DNA of 64,000 bases. Source: Platerodrilus igneus. Taxonomy: Eukaryota > Arthropoda > Insecta > Coleoptera > Lycidae. Below the pieces are notes generated by a model. It did not search any database. It saw nothing but the letters and a program-made list of their open reading frames with translations, and was not told the origin of the DNA. Position numbers and translations under genes: made by a program. Numbering within the stretch: position 1 is the first letter of the stretch; each line of letters starts with the position of its first letter. Location of the stretch: contig JARFIW010001215.1 of assembly GCA_036346225.1 (NCBI GenBank), positions 2,924,501 to 2,988,500 on the forward strand, given 5' to 3'. Of the stretch, positions 1-10,347 are shown piece by piece.

Positions 1-198
1 AACCATCCATTTCCCGAGAAATCTAAAACCGCTGTGTTCCGCGAACACCACGTGGAGATAACACGTATACTTTGTCAACTAGGATAGAAGCAGGAAGGAT
101 TTGGAAGAAGGGAAGGTGGAAGAAGAACTTAAAAAAAAAATTATGAAATCTTAAAACTAATATATACAATAGATTTACAAAATCTATACAAATATAAA

Positions 199-420
199 CT
201 ATCTTAGATTTATATCTTTATGCCCCCCATGCGTAGATTGCTGTACTATTAGGAATGACATATCTTTTGTCATCTTCGCTCGATAAACTAATTTTATTAA
301 TTCTCTGCGTGTAGAAATCGTGTTTTTTACTCCGAATACATACGCCGGCAAGTACTCCATACCAAATAAAGAATTAGATGCTTGGTGACTGTTAACATCC
401 GCTTCCCTCGTGTACGCCCA
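199..420 (-). CDS. Short conserved reading frame in the ORF1-element tail (left arm)
   Basis: Minus-strand open frame containing EYLPAY, then TRRELIKLVYRAKMTK, then STHGGHKDINLR. The same residues, with small changes, are readable at 4310-4506 and 20091-20297. It could be a small protein, the end of a longer spliced or frameshifted product, or simply conserved DNA that happens to stay open. The reading frame runs upstream into the minisatellite, so the apparent N-terminus (Gly-rich, repetitive) is probably artefactual. Function unknown. Confidence 0.35.
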   Translation of the reverse strand, partial: WAYTREADVNSHQASNSLFGMEYLPAYVFGVKNTISTRRELIKLVYRAKMTKDMSFLIVQQSTHGGHKDINLR

Positions 421-535
421 GACACATCCCAGCCCATGTGCACCCCTGACCATGCGCACTCCTGCCCATGAGCACCCCTGCCCATGCGTACCCCTGCCCA
501 TGCGCGCTCCTACCCATGCGCACCCCTCTCTGTGC
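420..535. repeat. GC-rich minisatellite in element tail (left arm)
   Basis: About seven degenerate copies of a 14-16 base unit of the type GGGGTGCGCATGGGCA (minus-strand sense). It sits between the ORF1 stop region and the conserved tail. The right arm has a longer version at 4138-4290, and copy B keeps only a single unit near 20075. Confidence 0.85.
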
Positions 536-654
536 GACTGCTATTTCGTTGTGACGTCATAGCCTTTTATAAATAATGAACAATATAATACCATTCTAAA
601 AATGTTTATTCTTTATGTTTGTTTGGAGTCCTCTATCTCCTTTTCTAACCAAGA

Positions 655-1712
655 GTTTGATACATAGAGACCGTCTAGGTTTCCGAATTACAAAATGTAC
701 CGAAGTTTGCCTCTATATATAAAGTCTTTCATTTCACCGACAACCAAATTCAATCCTTCGGGTAATTCTTGCAGCTTATAACAATCTTTTAATCGCGGCT
801 CTCCCACTATATCCTGCATACGTATCTTGTTAGCTTGATCGACTTCTTCTTGTCGGTATTGGAGGGGGTCCTTATTTTCCCACTCACTATTACGTAGTTG
901 CATGTCCACCACTTTTGGGAATATACGGTCGTTGTAGGTTGTAGGGCCCTTGGTTTTAAATGATCCGAAAGGTTCTTTACTAGACAAATATACAATGTTT
1001 AGCGGAACACCTTTGCGTGTCGTATACACCAAGGTTACGAAACCCGCATTCCTTAGTTCGTCTTTGTTATCTACTATTTTGATAAATACGTTTTTAGAAT
1101 AACCTTTTTAAAAGTATACGGATTTAGTACCATCCTTTTCCGCAAAAACGCCTACATAACTAAAAGAATCTTTCTTACTAACCGCAAAGGCATATAGCTT
1201 GTAGAACCCGGATGCATTTAAGTCAGTCTATCGGCACCTAAAATAATCTTTTAATTCTTCCTGATTTTCTCTAATAAGGTGTTCTTTGTCTAACACATCT
1301 TTGAATTGTTCGCGTATAGTCGCAGTGTTTTCCATGTAGTCCAATTTTCCCAATTTTCCCTTAAACGTACATCTGGACAACGTATAAAATCTAGTGTATG
1401 ATTACCAAGTTGTTTATTAACACCAGGACTTGTTATCTGACACACAAATTTGTTGTATATCTTAATTCTTGCATTGGTTGTTAGTTAATAATACAAGATA
1501 CTGTCTAGTATGTCCCCGACTACGTAGGCCCGCTCGCCCGCCTGCCCGCCCGCCCGCCCGCCCGCCCGTCCGCTTATCTGACACACAAATTTGTTGTATA
1601 TCTTAATTCTTGCATTGGTTGTTAGCCATGTTAAACAATCGATTCCCACAGTTTTATCGTTGTCCTATAATATTGCACTTTTCTTCGTATTCGCCCTTGT
1701 AGCAAAAGTTAT
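655..1712 (-). pseudogene. ORF1 middle and C-terminal part, broken (copy A left arm)
   Basis: Minus-strand remnant of the unknown ORF1 protein. The longest open piece (688-1032) carries the motif GPTTYNDRIFPKVVDMQLRN, which recurs in the copy at 19310-19948. Upstream the frame holds stops. About 240 codons present in copy B are missing between the region near 1370 (RCPDVRL) and the region near 1350. A GC-rich block and a 52-base duplication interrupt the gene near 1430-1625. The very C-terminus is also shortened, because a stretch present in the other copies is absent before 620. The protein is not one I recognise; see the 18018-19948 entry for the most complete copy. Confidence 0.7.
1432..1625. 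repeat. CCCG-rich tract flanked by a ~52-base direct duplication, inside ORF1
   Basis: The sequence starting TTATCTGACACACAAATTTG occurs at about 1433-1485 and again at about 1574-1625. Between the copies lie about 90 bases including (GCCC)n runs at 1530-1570. The duplicated bases encode the part of ORF1 around the YNKFVCQ residues, so the insertion breaks the gene. The duplication is much longer than a transposon target site duplication; strand slippage or repair filling is a likelier origin. Confidence 0.8.
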
Positions 1713-1910
1713 GTAAAAGATTGTCATAAGCTACAAAAATTACATGAAGGAATGGATCTGGTTGTCGGTGGAATCAAAGACTTTATATATAGAGGCAAAC
1801 TTCGGTACATTTTGCAATTCGAAAACCTAGACGGTCTCTATGTATCAAACAATTGGTTAGAAAAGGAGATAGAGGACTTGGGTGTCGATTTAAATTTTAG
1901 GCTGCGTTAA
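1713..1910 (+). pseudogene. ORF1 C-terminal end (copy A right arm)
   Basis: Plus-strand remnant of the last ~65 codons of ORF1, matching about 19755-19948 almost base for base through FIYRGKLRYILQFENLDGL and the acidic end. The stop is TAA near 1908. Upstream ORF1 sequence is absent because the head-to-head junction lies just before it. The non-coding stretch that follows (ACCACTCCAAACAAACATAA...) matches copy B. Confidence 0.7.
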
Positions 1911-2082
1911 AATTAGATAAAATTAAAACCACTCCAAACAAACATAAAGAAAGGACTGTCTTCTGTGTATAACTTTGTATTAAAATTAAGTTTAAACGAC
2001 TCCATGCTTGGTATTAAATATTTTTAAATTTTGTTATGTATAATCTCAGAATAAACATTTTTAGAATAGTATTACATTGTTT

Positions 2083-4097
2083 TTTTGTTATGTTACGGAA
2101 TTCGTGGCAGCCACGTTGGGCGCCAAAATTTATGCTACGTTGGCTCGTAGCCGTGCGTAACACAAAGATAGTCAAGGAATGACCCGGGCTCAATCGGAGA
2201 TTAGGGGGTTGTAGGAAGCAGACTAACATATGATGTACGCGGCTGTAAGGAGTTAGTGATAATACCTGCAAGAAAAATAGTTAAGTAAAACTGAAAAAAA
2301 AAGGAAAAAGCATAGCAGCAATGATAAGTCTAAATTATTCAGTACTTTGTAAAATGTAAAAAAAACTGTTTAGATAATCTATATAATATAATCACGATAA
2401 AAGCATTACAAAAATTTTTATCACAAAGTAAGGTAATATTGGGGAGTAGCAGAAACGTTTCCTCACACACCAATTAAACATAAATCAGACAAAATGTTAA
2501 CAAAAGATAAATAGATAAGACACCATTGGTAAGAGTAATTCAGTAGTATTGATTGTTCTTTCTTTCTTTTTTTTTCTTATGTTTTAAAATAGCATGCAAG
2601 TCTATTGTAAAAGGTATCAGAACGACAAAGATATGGCAAAGCAACGGATGGATATTTAAAGTAATAACAAGTAGAAAATAGTTCAACTTACAAAAGGTCC
2701 TTCAGTAACGCTTCCTTGCAACGGAAGTGTGAGATTCACGATGTCCTGCACTAACGAAGCACTTCACCCTTGACTGTGAGGGGTTGATGGAATTTCTTAC
2801 ACTTTACACTAATCACACCTACGTATTTCACTGGTGTTAGCAGCAGACATTATCATGCTGATGGAACTATGTAGCACTGATAAATTTCTTGTTAATTCTA
2901 TTTCCTGAGACAATAATTTCGAAATATTTTGTAACACAAATCGTAAAAAAAAATGGTAATAAAAATTTAGAATCACGGGCCTTCAAGGCACGATGTAATG
3001 CATTAAACTAACAGTAACGTGAGGTGTTTTATTTGCTACCTATGGTAACAAAGAAAAATCTAATGCTTTTGAATAACGATTTCTGCGCAAACAACGATCT
3101 ATTTTAGATTCGTTGGGGTTAGAAAATTCAGAAACTACAGTATCACTGTATTTAAATAATCCAAAGTATGCGCTACTCTGAGAAGAAAAGGACCGCGAAA
3201 CTAGATCGCACACACATTAATCCTAAAGAAAGAATCGGTCAGTTTAGCAAGTTCTACGACTATTATTTCACAAGACAAACAACTAAAAACCACAAATTAG
3301 TAAAGTACACGTAAGCAAATAAAACCGTCCGTCAAATGTTCCGTAAAGCACACGTGCCTCGAGTTTAACAAGCTCTACTACTTTTAGTTCAAACCGAAAA
3401 GCAACAAAAACAATTTCTAAAGCAACGCGTATCACTAAAACAATCCAATACGTTACATATAAAGCATACTTCCTTCAAATGTCTTCAGAACTACACTGTC
3501 TACAGTTAATATACAACTTTTATTTCACAAGAAAACAACTAAAATCGCGCCGCGCATGTTCCTGAACAATTCGAAATTGATCCCGCATTAATTCTCACTA
3601 TTTTCAAAAGCAGAAAAGAAACAGTATTTCCAACGTAATTAATATATAGCAACCAAGAACAAACTACCACTCTGCACTCTAATCTGTTTATTTAAAACTA
3701 GTTGTTACCATGAACTCTTGTCGAATACTATTATCTCGACTTCGTTAATAACATAAGGCACATCCAATACGTGAATGCCGCAATATATCTAATAATTAAT
3801 TACAGCGGTTTATCATTTCCGATAAGTTGGAAAGTTTATTAATAAAAATCAATCTTCAATTAAACTATCTTTTAAAATTAATACACGCGAGTTAAATTGC
3901 ATACAAATCTGAAAACTATTCGAAAGTATTTACTTTATACAAACAGCGATCCAAAAACAATGTATTTACTCATTATAATACGACGCACTCCCCAACGAGT
4001 TAATAAATATAAAATATAGAAATAGTAATTGCAGGAATGTACTTAGGAATTGGGAAAGAGCGTAAAATGTTCAAACTATAAAAATGCACGTTACACT
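2083..4097 (-). mobile_element. 2-kb insertion, probable LTR-retroelement fragment
   Basis: Comparison with the left arm shows this block splits a sequence that is contiguous there (…TTTTTAGAATGGTATTATATTG / ATTTATAAAAGGCTATGACG). Near its left edge the minus strand reads TTGGCGCCCAACGTGG, a good match to primer-binding sites complementary to lysine tRNA. That would place an LTR to its right, but I cannot define paired LTRs or a target site duplication. No protein is recognisable; the rest is AT-rich. A truncated LTR element or solo-LTR-like remnant is the best guess. Confidence 0.45.
2112..2127 (-). other. Possible tRNA-Lys type primer-binding site
   Basis: Minus-strand TTGGCGCCCAACGTGG resembles the lysine-tRNA primer-binding site used by many retroelements. 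Only a few tens of bases of internal sequence would remain beyond it, so the element would be truncated. Confidence 0.45.
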
Positions 4098-4703
4098 TTA
4101 TTTATAAAAGGCTATGACGTCACCACGAAATAGCAATCGCACAGACAGGGGTGCGCACGGGTAGGGGCGCGCATGGGCAGGGGTGCGCATGGGCAGGGGC
4201 GCGCATGGGCAGAGGTGCGCATGGGCAGGGGTGATTAAGAGCAGCGGTGCGCATACTCTGGGGTGCGCATGGGCTGGAATGTGTCTGGGCGTACACGAGG
4301 GAAGCGGATGTTAACAGTCACCAAGCATCTAATTCTTTATTTGGTATGCAGTACTTGCCGGCGTATGTATCCGGAGTAAAAAACACGATTTGTACACGCA
4401 GATAATTAATAAAATTAGTTTATCGAGCGAAGATGACAAAAGGTATATCATTCCTAATCGTACAGCAATCTACGCATGGGGGGCATAAAGATATAAATCT
4501 AAGATAGTTGTTTATATTTGTATAGATTCTGTAAATCTATTGTATATATTAGTTTTAAGATTCCATAATTTTTAAGTTCTTCTCCCACCTTCTCTTCTAC
4601 CAAATCCTTCCTGCTTCTTTCCTGGTTGACAGAGTATACGTGTTATCTCCACGTGGTGTTCGTGGAACACAGCGGTTTTAGATTTCTCAGGAAATGGATG
4701 GTT
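4098..4703 (+). repeat. 3' tail of the ORF1/PolB element (copy A right arm)
   Basis: Inverted partner of about 1-600. It begins TTATAAAAGGCTATGACGTC, carries the GC minisatellite (about 4138-4290, units such as GGGGCGCGCATGGGCA), then the short conserved reading frame, and ends GGAAATGGATGGTT. The equivalent in copy B is 20040-20525. Arms of this quality suggest a palindromic duplication. Confidence 0.75.
4310..4506 (+). CDS. Short conserved reading frame in the element tail (right arm)
   Basis: Plus-strand frame reading through VNSHQASNSLFG, EYLPAY-like residues, LIKLVYRAKMTK and HGGHKDINLR, with one TAA in the middle (TRR*LIK). Third representative of the frame also seen at 199-420 and 20091-20297. 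Function unknown. Confidence 0.35.
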
Positions 4704-4904
4704 AAAGCATATGTCTCGAGTAGCGAAAAAAGGTTCTAAGGATGTAGTTAAATAAAGATGGGCAAAAATTATAGATTTGGGTCTTTAAAATGCATAACTT
4801 TGTAAGGGGTGGTCCTATTTAAAATTTATTTACAGGTTTGGGCTCCCTAGAAAAATCTAATATTAGTTGATACCGAACAAAATATAGTTACCTTAAAAGA
4901 GTGA
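4704..4904 (+). repeat. Shared linker module of the element
   Basis: AT-rich stretch matching 20526-20728. Parts of it (TTTGTAAGGAGCGGTC type sequence, then AAAAATCTAATATTARTTGA) recur at 7690-8100 and 22905-23340 upstream of piggyBac remnants, so this module is shared by two neighbouring element types. Confidence 0.6.
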
Positions 4905-5092
4905 CTACCCCGCGGATAATAAATACAATATACCGCTTGTCAACAAAAAAGTTGTAGGGAAATTGAAAGACGAATTTAATGGGGGTTTAGTATTATAATT
5001 TGTTAGTAGTAGGGCTAAGTCCTACTGTATTGTAAGCGAGAAAGACACGATTAAAAAGATTAAAGGACCTTACGTAGTGTAGTTAAGTAAAA
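4905..5092 (+). pseudogene. C-terminal fragment of a family-B DNA polymerase (copy A)
   Basis: A short plus-strand frame includes NKKVVGKLKDEFNGG, RAKSYCIVSEKD and KKIKG. This spacing matches what I know of the extreme C-terminus of protein-primed family-B DNA polymerases from Polinton/Maverick, adintovirus-like and bidnavirus-like elements (a conserved NKK…KDE…G…F…RAK.Y…KK.KG pattern). One in-frame stop lies between the two halves. The polymerase active-site motifs are absent from this fragment. It lies upstream of the polymerase N-terminus, the reverse of gene order. Assignment is by motif memory only. Confidence 0.55.
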
Positions 5093-6060
5093 CCGAGGGT
5101 CCTACAACCTATAACGAGCATATATTTCCAAAAGGGGTGGGCATCCAACTACGCAACAGTGCGTGGGAGAATAAGAATTATTTCCAATAAGAAATTCAAG
5201 TTTCCATGTACGTAGCATCAGTCATTGAAAAATTGTAGAAATGTTAAACCTATAAAGGCGATTATTAATTGTGGTTTAGAAAAATAGTCGTTTTCCTGGA
5301 CTAAATAAAATAGCTTTGACTGATTAATGTATATGGTTACATATTCTCGTACACATCTACAAACATCTGAATACGTCCGTATACGGACATGGCGATGCTG
5401 GTAGTATTTGTTTAACAAATAGTAGGAAAGATACGTTAGGTGTTAGTGTATGGAAGCCCATCGGATCGTTGGATTCAAAACGAACGGCACAGTGGAATGT
5501 ATGGTGCTTCTCGTTAGAATAATCAAAAGTGGTTAATCGATTGTATTAGATGTTTAAATATGCGAAAGTGTAAAAGCCTACATAAACAAAATTTAATTAT
5601 TAGACAAAAAAAGTGCGCGATGTGCTATACTTATAAAGGAAGTATAGAATGGTGCTCTGCAGCGGTCCTAGCAGTAAAAAGGCGACAGACTTTTTCAACC
5701 AACTAAAAGAATAGCAGTAGCGCAGAAAAGGGGTATGCATGTATTATACAGCGCACTGTTACTATAAAATATGTTAGTTTACCGGTAACTCGAACGTGTA
5801 ATTGATCACGACTTATAGATCCCTCGAAGGTTTAAAAATTCGGAGACCATTGTCGTTTGAAAAATGTTTGGAAATTATCAGAACGGGAGGGGATCGAAGT
5901 ATAAGTTAGACGGATGACTGACCGAGTTTCTTCTACCATTTACGAGAGAATCGGATGTTAACAGTCACCAAGCATCTAATTCTTTATTTGGTATGGAGTA
6001 CTTGCCGGTTCTAGAAATAATTACGTGCTACCGACCGCTATGCGGAAGATTTGGTTCTAG
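5093..6060 (+). other. Degraded element interior with a second ORF1-like block
   Basis: About 5092-5190 repeats, with divergence, the ORF1 segment GPTTYN…IFPK…QLRNS.WENK directly after the polymerase fragment. The rest matches 20916-21640 of copy B at most positions but no protein is recognisable; minus-strand open frames here are probably shadows. Near 5946-6010 a truncated piece of the element tail (GTTAACAGTCACCAAGCATC) appears again, then a boundary. Confidence 0.5.
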
Positions 6061-6479
6061 GAAATGAACAACCTACGAAAGCACAGAATACTCGGTATTA
6101 ATGCTAATTGGTCTAGTGACTGCGTTTGTGCACTCTTCGAGTGCTTTCGGCAATCTTCGATTCTTTCCAAAATGTATATAAACCATGGCGCTATCCATTG
6201 CAGCTGGTCGAAGAAAAATGTCATCCGAAAATATGACGTAGAAGCTATTTAAAATTAAATTGCTTTATTAGTAAGTATCCTGTAGACAACAAGTTTGGTA
6301 TTCTCTTAGTAAAGGTTTAAAGTGTTTTATTAAGTTTTTGTTTATAGTAGCACTTCATCTTTTACCGCACGACTTGCAGCAAATTTGTGTGCGTGTGTTA
6401 CCGCCCTTTTGGATTTTTAATATGCACGCGATGCAATTGTTGATCCGTATAACATGGAAGACGTTTCCGATGTTTCTAC

Positions 6480-7524
6480 TAACTGCATTCGCAGTATGGA
6501 CAATGCGAACCGGGTGCATGCATTGGAGCTAAATGTACTGGACGAGTAGCAAGGATTAGCAAAAGATGCCGTCATTTAGTTCCCCGCTGAATACTTAATT
6601 TCGTTTGGCTGTCTTCGAAACCGCCGGTTTGCGTTCTATAGGGAACATAAAGTAGGTACGCAAGAGTAAACTTTTTAGTTATAAGTTAGTTCGCTTACAA
6701 GTTTAACCAAAGTCATATAGTGCGGATTTTGTTTTGTATTAAATGGTACCTGCAAACGTTTTAAATGCAACTCTTGCGGTGCTTCCTATACCTGGAAAAT
6801 GCTCTCAAACGGCACCAGAACAAATGTTGTGGTGTAATATCGTCCACGGTTAAACTTATACATCCGTCAGCAGCAAAGTACTTAAACTGTGTGTCTTGGT
6901 GTATCGCCTTTACGAGAATGGACAACTTACTGCGACACAAGGAAAAACAGCACCGTATGTCATTAAGCCGTAAACGTTCAGCTCCGACAGCTGTTAAAGG
7001 GTCTTGTACGAAATAACCATGAATTATGTGTAAAGTATGCGATTTCGAAATGAAAAAGACTACCTATGCCGTACACTTGAGAAGCAACAGACATAAAAAT
7101 GCAACAGTTACCGCTACTGGTGAAGATGGCGTAGAAATTGTTAGCACAGCGTTTAACAACCGTATGGCTAGCTATCGCATAAAGAACGCCAGTGTCGACG
7201 ATGGAATGTCCGACTTTCTTTGGTAGCAGAAAGAATGGTTTATTCGATTACTTAATGAAAAAAAAACACAACACACAGCAATAAAAGTCTATTGCGAACT
7301 CTACGGCGTTTACACCAAAATGGTAAAAGAGACTACCGGTGTGAAATCCTTTAACACAAAAAATATGGTTATAACGTCTTCTAGTAATCTGAAAAATATG
7401 TACGAGGTCTTAAGCAAAACAATGAGAACAAAATCAGAGGAATTTGAAACACGTGGGTCCGGTTGGTCTTTGAAAAAGGTGCTCTATTTAGAAATAAATA
7501 TTAATAAGTATAAACCGATGTGAG
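6480..7524 (+). pseudogene. PolB-type N-terminal region with C2H2 fingers (copy A)
   Basis: Several frames together show three zinc-finger patterns: FKCNSCGASYT… near 6760, a second with RMDNLLRHKEKQH near 6920-6960, and a third, CKVCDFEMKKTTYAVHLRS, near 7030-7090. A conserved block follows with FNNRMASYRIKN, then NTKNMVITSSSNLKNMYEV, then GSGWSLKKVLYLEININKYK. In insect genomes this arrangement is familiar to me as the N-terminal part of large proteins ending in a DNA_pol_B_2 domain. Here it stops at 7521; no polymerase palm follows. Upstream, about 6440-6600, a weak frame (NMEDVSDVSTNCIRSMD) may be the protein start. At least three frameshifts or stops. Confidence 0.6.
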
Positions 7525-7679
7525 GAGTTCTAGGTTAAGAATAAAAATCGTGAATATGTATTTAGAAATGTGGTTTACAAAATTTAAACTGTATTAGTAA
7601 AAATTGTCTGTAATAAAAAGATTTAAGAATGGTTTTTAGATTTTCTTTTAGGTATTAGCTGCAGGAAAGTTATAATTTA

Positions 7680-8130
7680 GAGGGCGTATGTGTAAAATGG
7701 TAAGGAGTAGCCCAATTTTAAATCTATTTAAAGATTTGGATTCTGCATAAAATTCTAGACTAATTTGATGTGTCGCATGTTTAAAAAATTTATGGCAGTC
7801 AAAAATCGCTACTAGCAAAAAATCTTAAAATGAGGGTAGTTCCTGGGGGATTATGCTATATAAAATTTTTAAAGAGATTTGGGTAGCTGAGAAAAATCTA
7901 ATATTAATTGATACCAAACAAGATAGATTTATTTCGTGGATGGAAATGGCTAGTCGAAGAAAACTATTTCGTTCAGAATGTTAGCGGTAAAAAAATGTTA
8001 AAATTGGGGTAGCTTTCTGGGGGATCATGCAATTAAAAAATTGCTAGAAATTCGGGTAGCTGAGAAAAATCTAATATTAATTGATACCAAACAAGATAGG
8101 TTTATCTCGAAAGATGAAAAATGGTTAGTC
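7680..8130 (+). repeat. Tandem ~174-base (58-codon) units upstream of piggyBac
   Basis: The sequence GAGAAAAATCTAATATTAAT recurs about 174 bases apart (near 7889 and 8063), with neighbouring matches such as GGGGTAGCTTTCTGGGGGAT and AGTCGAAGAAAACTATT. Read in the appropriate frames the unit resembles KKFLEIRVAEKN, LILIDTKQDRFISKD, then SRRKLF. The last unit runs into the piggyBac reading frame. A second set lies at 22905-23375, also next to a piggyBac piece. Units contain stops in this copy. Confidence 0.7.
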
Positions 8131-9745
8131 GAAGAAAACTATTCGCTCCAGATGTGAGTGGAAATGTGGATGCTGGTGGAAATGTGGGCCCAGAACAACC
8201 AAAAAACACCTACTACAATAATTTAACAGATGGCGAAGAAGAATATGAAGCTAGCTCAGGCGATGATGTTGGTAATGCTATTGAAAATCAATCTAATGTT
8301 AGCGACATAGATGAACAGGGAGATGACAACGACAATAATCTACCTATTTGGAGTCAATGCACAAATACAAAACAACCTTTCCATTTACTAGTTCAGAAAA
8401 GGTTAATGTTCCGTTTGATCCGGAAATTTCAAAACCAATCGATTACTATAAACTTTTTATACCTAATGATCTAATACAGTTAATTGTTGGAGAAACTAAT
8501 AAAAATGCTGAAATTTTTTAACAAAAAGAAGCAGCAGGTACAAAGATTGAAAAGATACAAATATTATTGATATGATCAAGCATTTTTGGGTATTAGAATA
8601 TGGATGGAATTAGTTCGCATGCCTTCGCTTGAATCGTATTGGTCTGACAAAAAATTATACAAAAATGAAATGTCGTATTTCATGACCAGAAACCGTTTTC
8701 TTCTTTTAAGATTTTGGCATTTTGGCGAAGATGTTCAATCTGACAGATTAGCTAAGGTGCGACTACTGCTTAATTTTGCTCGATCAAAGTATCAGCAAGT
8801 TAAGAATCCTGGTCAAATTTTAGTTATTGAGAGTCAATCATGTCCTTTACAGAAAGGCGTAACTTCAAGCAGTATATTCCTGGAAAATCTTATAAATATG
8901 GTATTAAATTATTCAAACTATGCAATCAATACTTACAAAGTTATTCCATATTGTAGTAAAAGTAACATGAACAACGAATATATTAAAGAATATGTAACTC
9001 TTGCTACAAATGTGGTTATGTCACTTATGTACACTTATCTAGATCACGATCGTATTTTATGTACTGACAATTTTTACACTAACGTGTCCCTTTTGTCCCT
9101 TTTAGATCAAAAAACATATTTCGTAGGTACCTACTGTCCAAACAGGAAATTCTTTCCGAATGAAGTTACTAAGCCTACACTGAAACGAGGTGTATGCAAA
9201 GCTCTTGAAAGTTCTAAAGATCTAGTGGCTCTGAAGTGGAGAGATAAACGAGACGTTTATTGTGTATCCTCAAAATTTTTGCAGATCTCATTCCAACCGG
9301 TAAAAAGAATAGAAATGGCAAAGAGATTATTAAACCTGCGATGATTATTGAATATAATAATATGAAGAGTGATATTGATATTGCAGACCAATTATTATCA
9401 TATCACTCAGCTATTAGAAAATCTATTCGATGGTACCTCAGCTTTGGAACATCAGTAGTTATTGCTTACCTTATTTATTCTTCTAAGCAAAACACGCCAA
9501 AGATAACATTATTCCAGTCTCGAATGAAGTTAGTTTATTGTTTATTGGATGTACCTGAGGAGGAAGAAAGTTGCCGAACGTCAAGATTGGCTAATACCAC
9601 AAATCACTATTTAGATAAAACAGAAGTTGTTAATAGTTATAGCTTTGGCAATCAGAGAAAGTTTCAATATTTTTTATACTGGCACCAGTGGGAAGTAAAT
9701 GTGTCTACCCGATTGATGGACATGGCAGTTAACCTGTTAAAGTAA
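8121..9745 (+). pseudogene. piggyBac-like transposase, broken
   Basis: Plus-strand remnant of a DDE transposase of the piggyBac family (DDE_Tnp_1_7 type), which moves DNA elements at TTAA. It starts MVSRRKLFAPDVSGNVDAGG with an acidic N-terminus to about 8340, then shows the family block around 8400-8600 across a frameshift, and a clear core 8586-9344 (GIRIWMELVRMPSLESYWSD). Of the three catalytic aspartates, the second is present in CTDNFYTN near 9063 and the third in SDIDIADQLLSYH near 9370-9408. The first is lost, because VIDES is read here as VIES near 8823. Another frameshift lies near 9260-9300. The C-terminal cysteine-rich domain is missing or cut where the PLE begins at about 9755. 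Terminal repeats were not found. The copy is inactive. Confidence 0.85.
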
Positions 9746-9754
9746 AGATCAATT

Positions 9755-10347
9755 TAATTAGTATGAACCTCTAAACACCACATCCATATATTGCATATCT
9801 TTAATTAATTTTATACGTCTTTTATTAACGATTTTGCTTAAATTCAACTATGTTAGACCACGACAATAGGGTGAATGTTTTAGTTCAGTATTTCTATATT
9901 TAGTATCTCGTTTCCATCTATTAACTGGCCCTCGTTTCCTGTTTTAACCTTATTTAAACATTTTCTTGTTTTGATCGACTGTATTTTATCGAATGATATT
10001 AATTTTTTTAGACTTTTAAAACGTTTTTTGCTAGCGTGTGGAGAGTATTTTATTATACTGTTATATATCTTGCTTGATTTTTGTATATTGACCTTATCAT
10101 TAACAGCTGTTGAATTTTTTATAATATCTCTAACCATACTCTCTTTTTTTTTTATTGATTTCAGTTTTTAAAATTTTTAGTTTTATCATAGGCAAATCTA
10201 TAATTAGTTTGTTTTTCATGTTTTGTAAGCGCGGTTGGATTCTTTTGGTCTTATTTATGACCGTCCAGTCGCTTTTTTAAATGCTGTTCACTCTGCCCAA
10301 TGTAAACGCAATACATTAATTTCGACATGAGATGCTAAATAACGGGT
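9755..10347 (-). pseudogene. Penelope-like element, GIY-YIG endonuclease and 3' tail
   Basis: Minus-strand C-terminal part of a Penelope-like retroelement. The GIY-YIG-type motif MYCVYIGQSE is at 10288-10317, followed by HLKKRLDGHK. Downstream a Lys/Asn-rich tail (9880-10137, MVRDIIKNSTAVND) aligns with the plus-strand tail at 34950-35340. The matching reverse transcriptase piece is at 17446-18017: the element was split by the insertions at 10348-17445. The 3' side ends at about 9755 against the piggyBac remnant. Confidence 0.8.

Larger units (their letters stand above)
1..1712 (-). mobile_element. Inverted arm of the ORF1/PolB element (copy A, left arm)
   Basis: Read on the minus strand this stretch matches the ORF1 end and 3' tail of the copies at 1713-4703 and 18018-20520. 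The first 60 bases are the reverse complement of about 4640-4703 with few changes. It joins a plus-strand copy of the same gene end near 1712, so the two copies point away from each other. The left end is cut by the window. The tail holds a GC-rich minisatellite and a short conserved reading frame, listed separately. The match between arms is seen directly; that both belong to one mobile element is inferred from the third copy at 18-22 kb. Confidence 0.75.

Noticed and set aside
5218..5418. Minus-strand frames at 5218-5418 and 20971-21240 as a conserved gene
   Set aside because: They are the complement of the degraded element interior; similarity between them follows from DNA homology of the copies.
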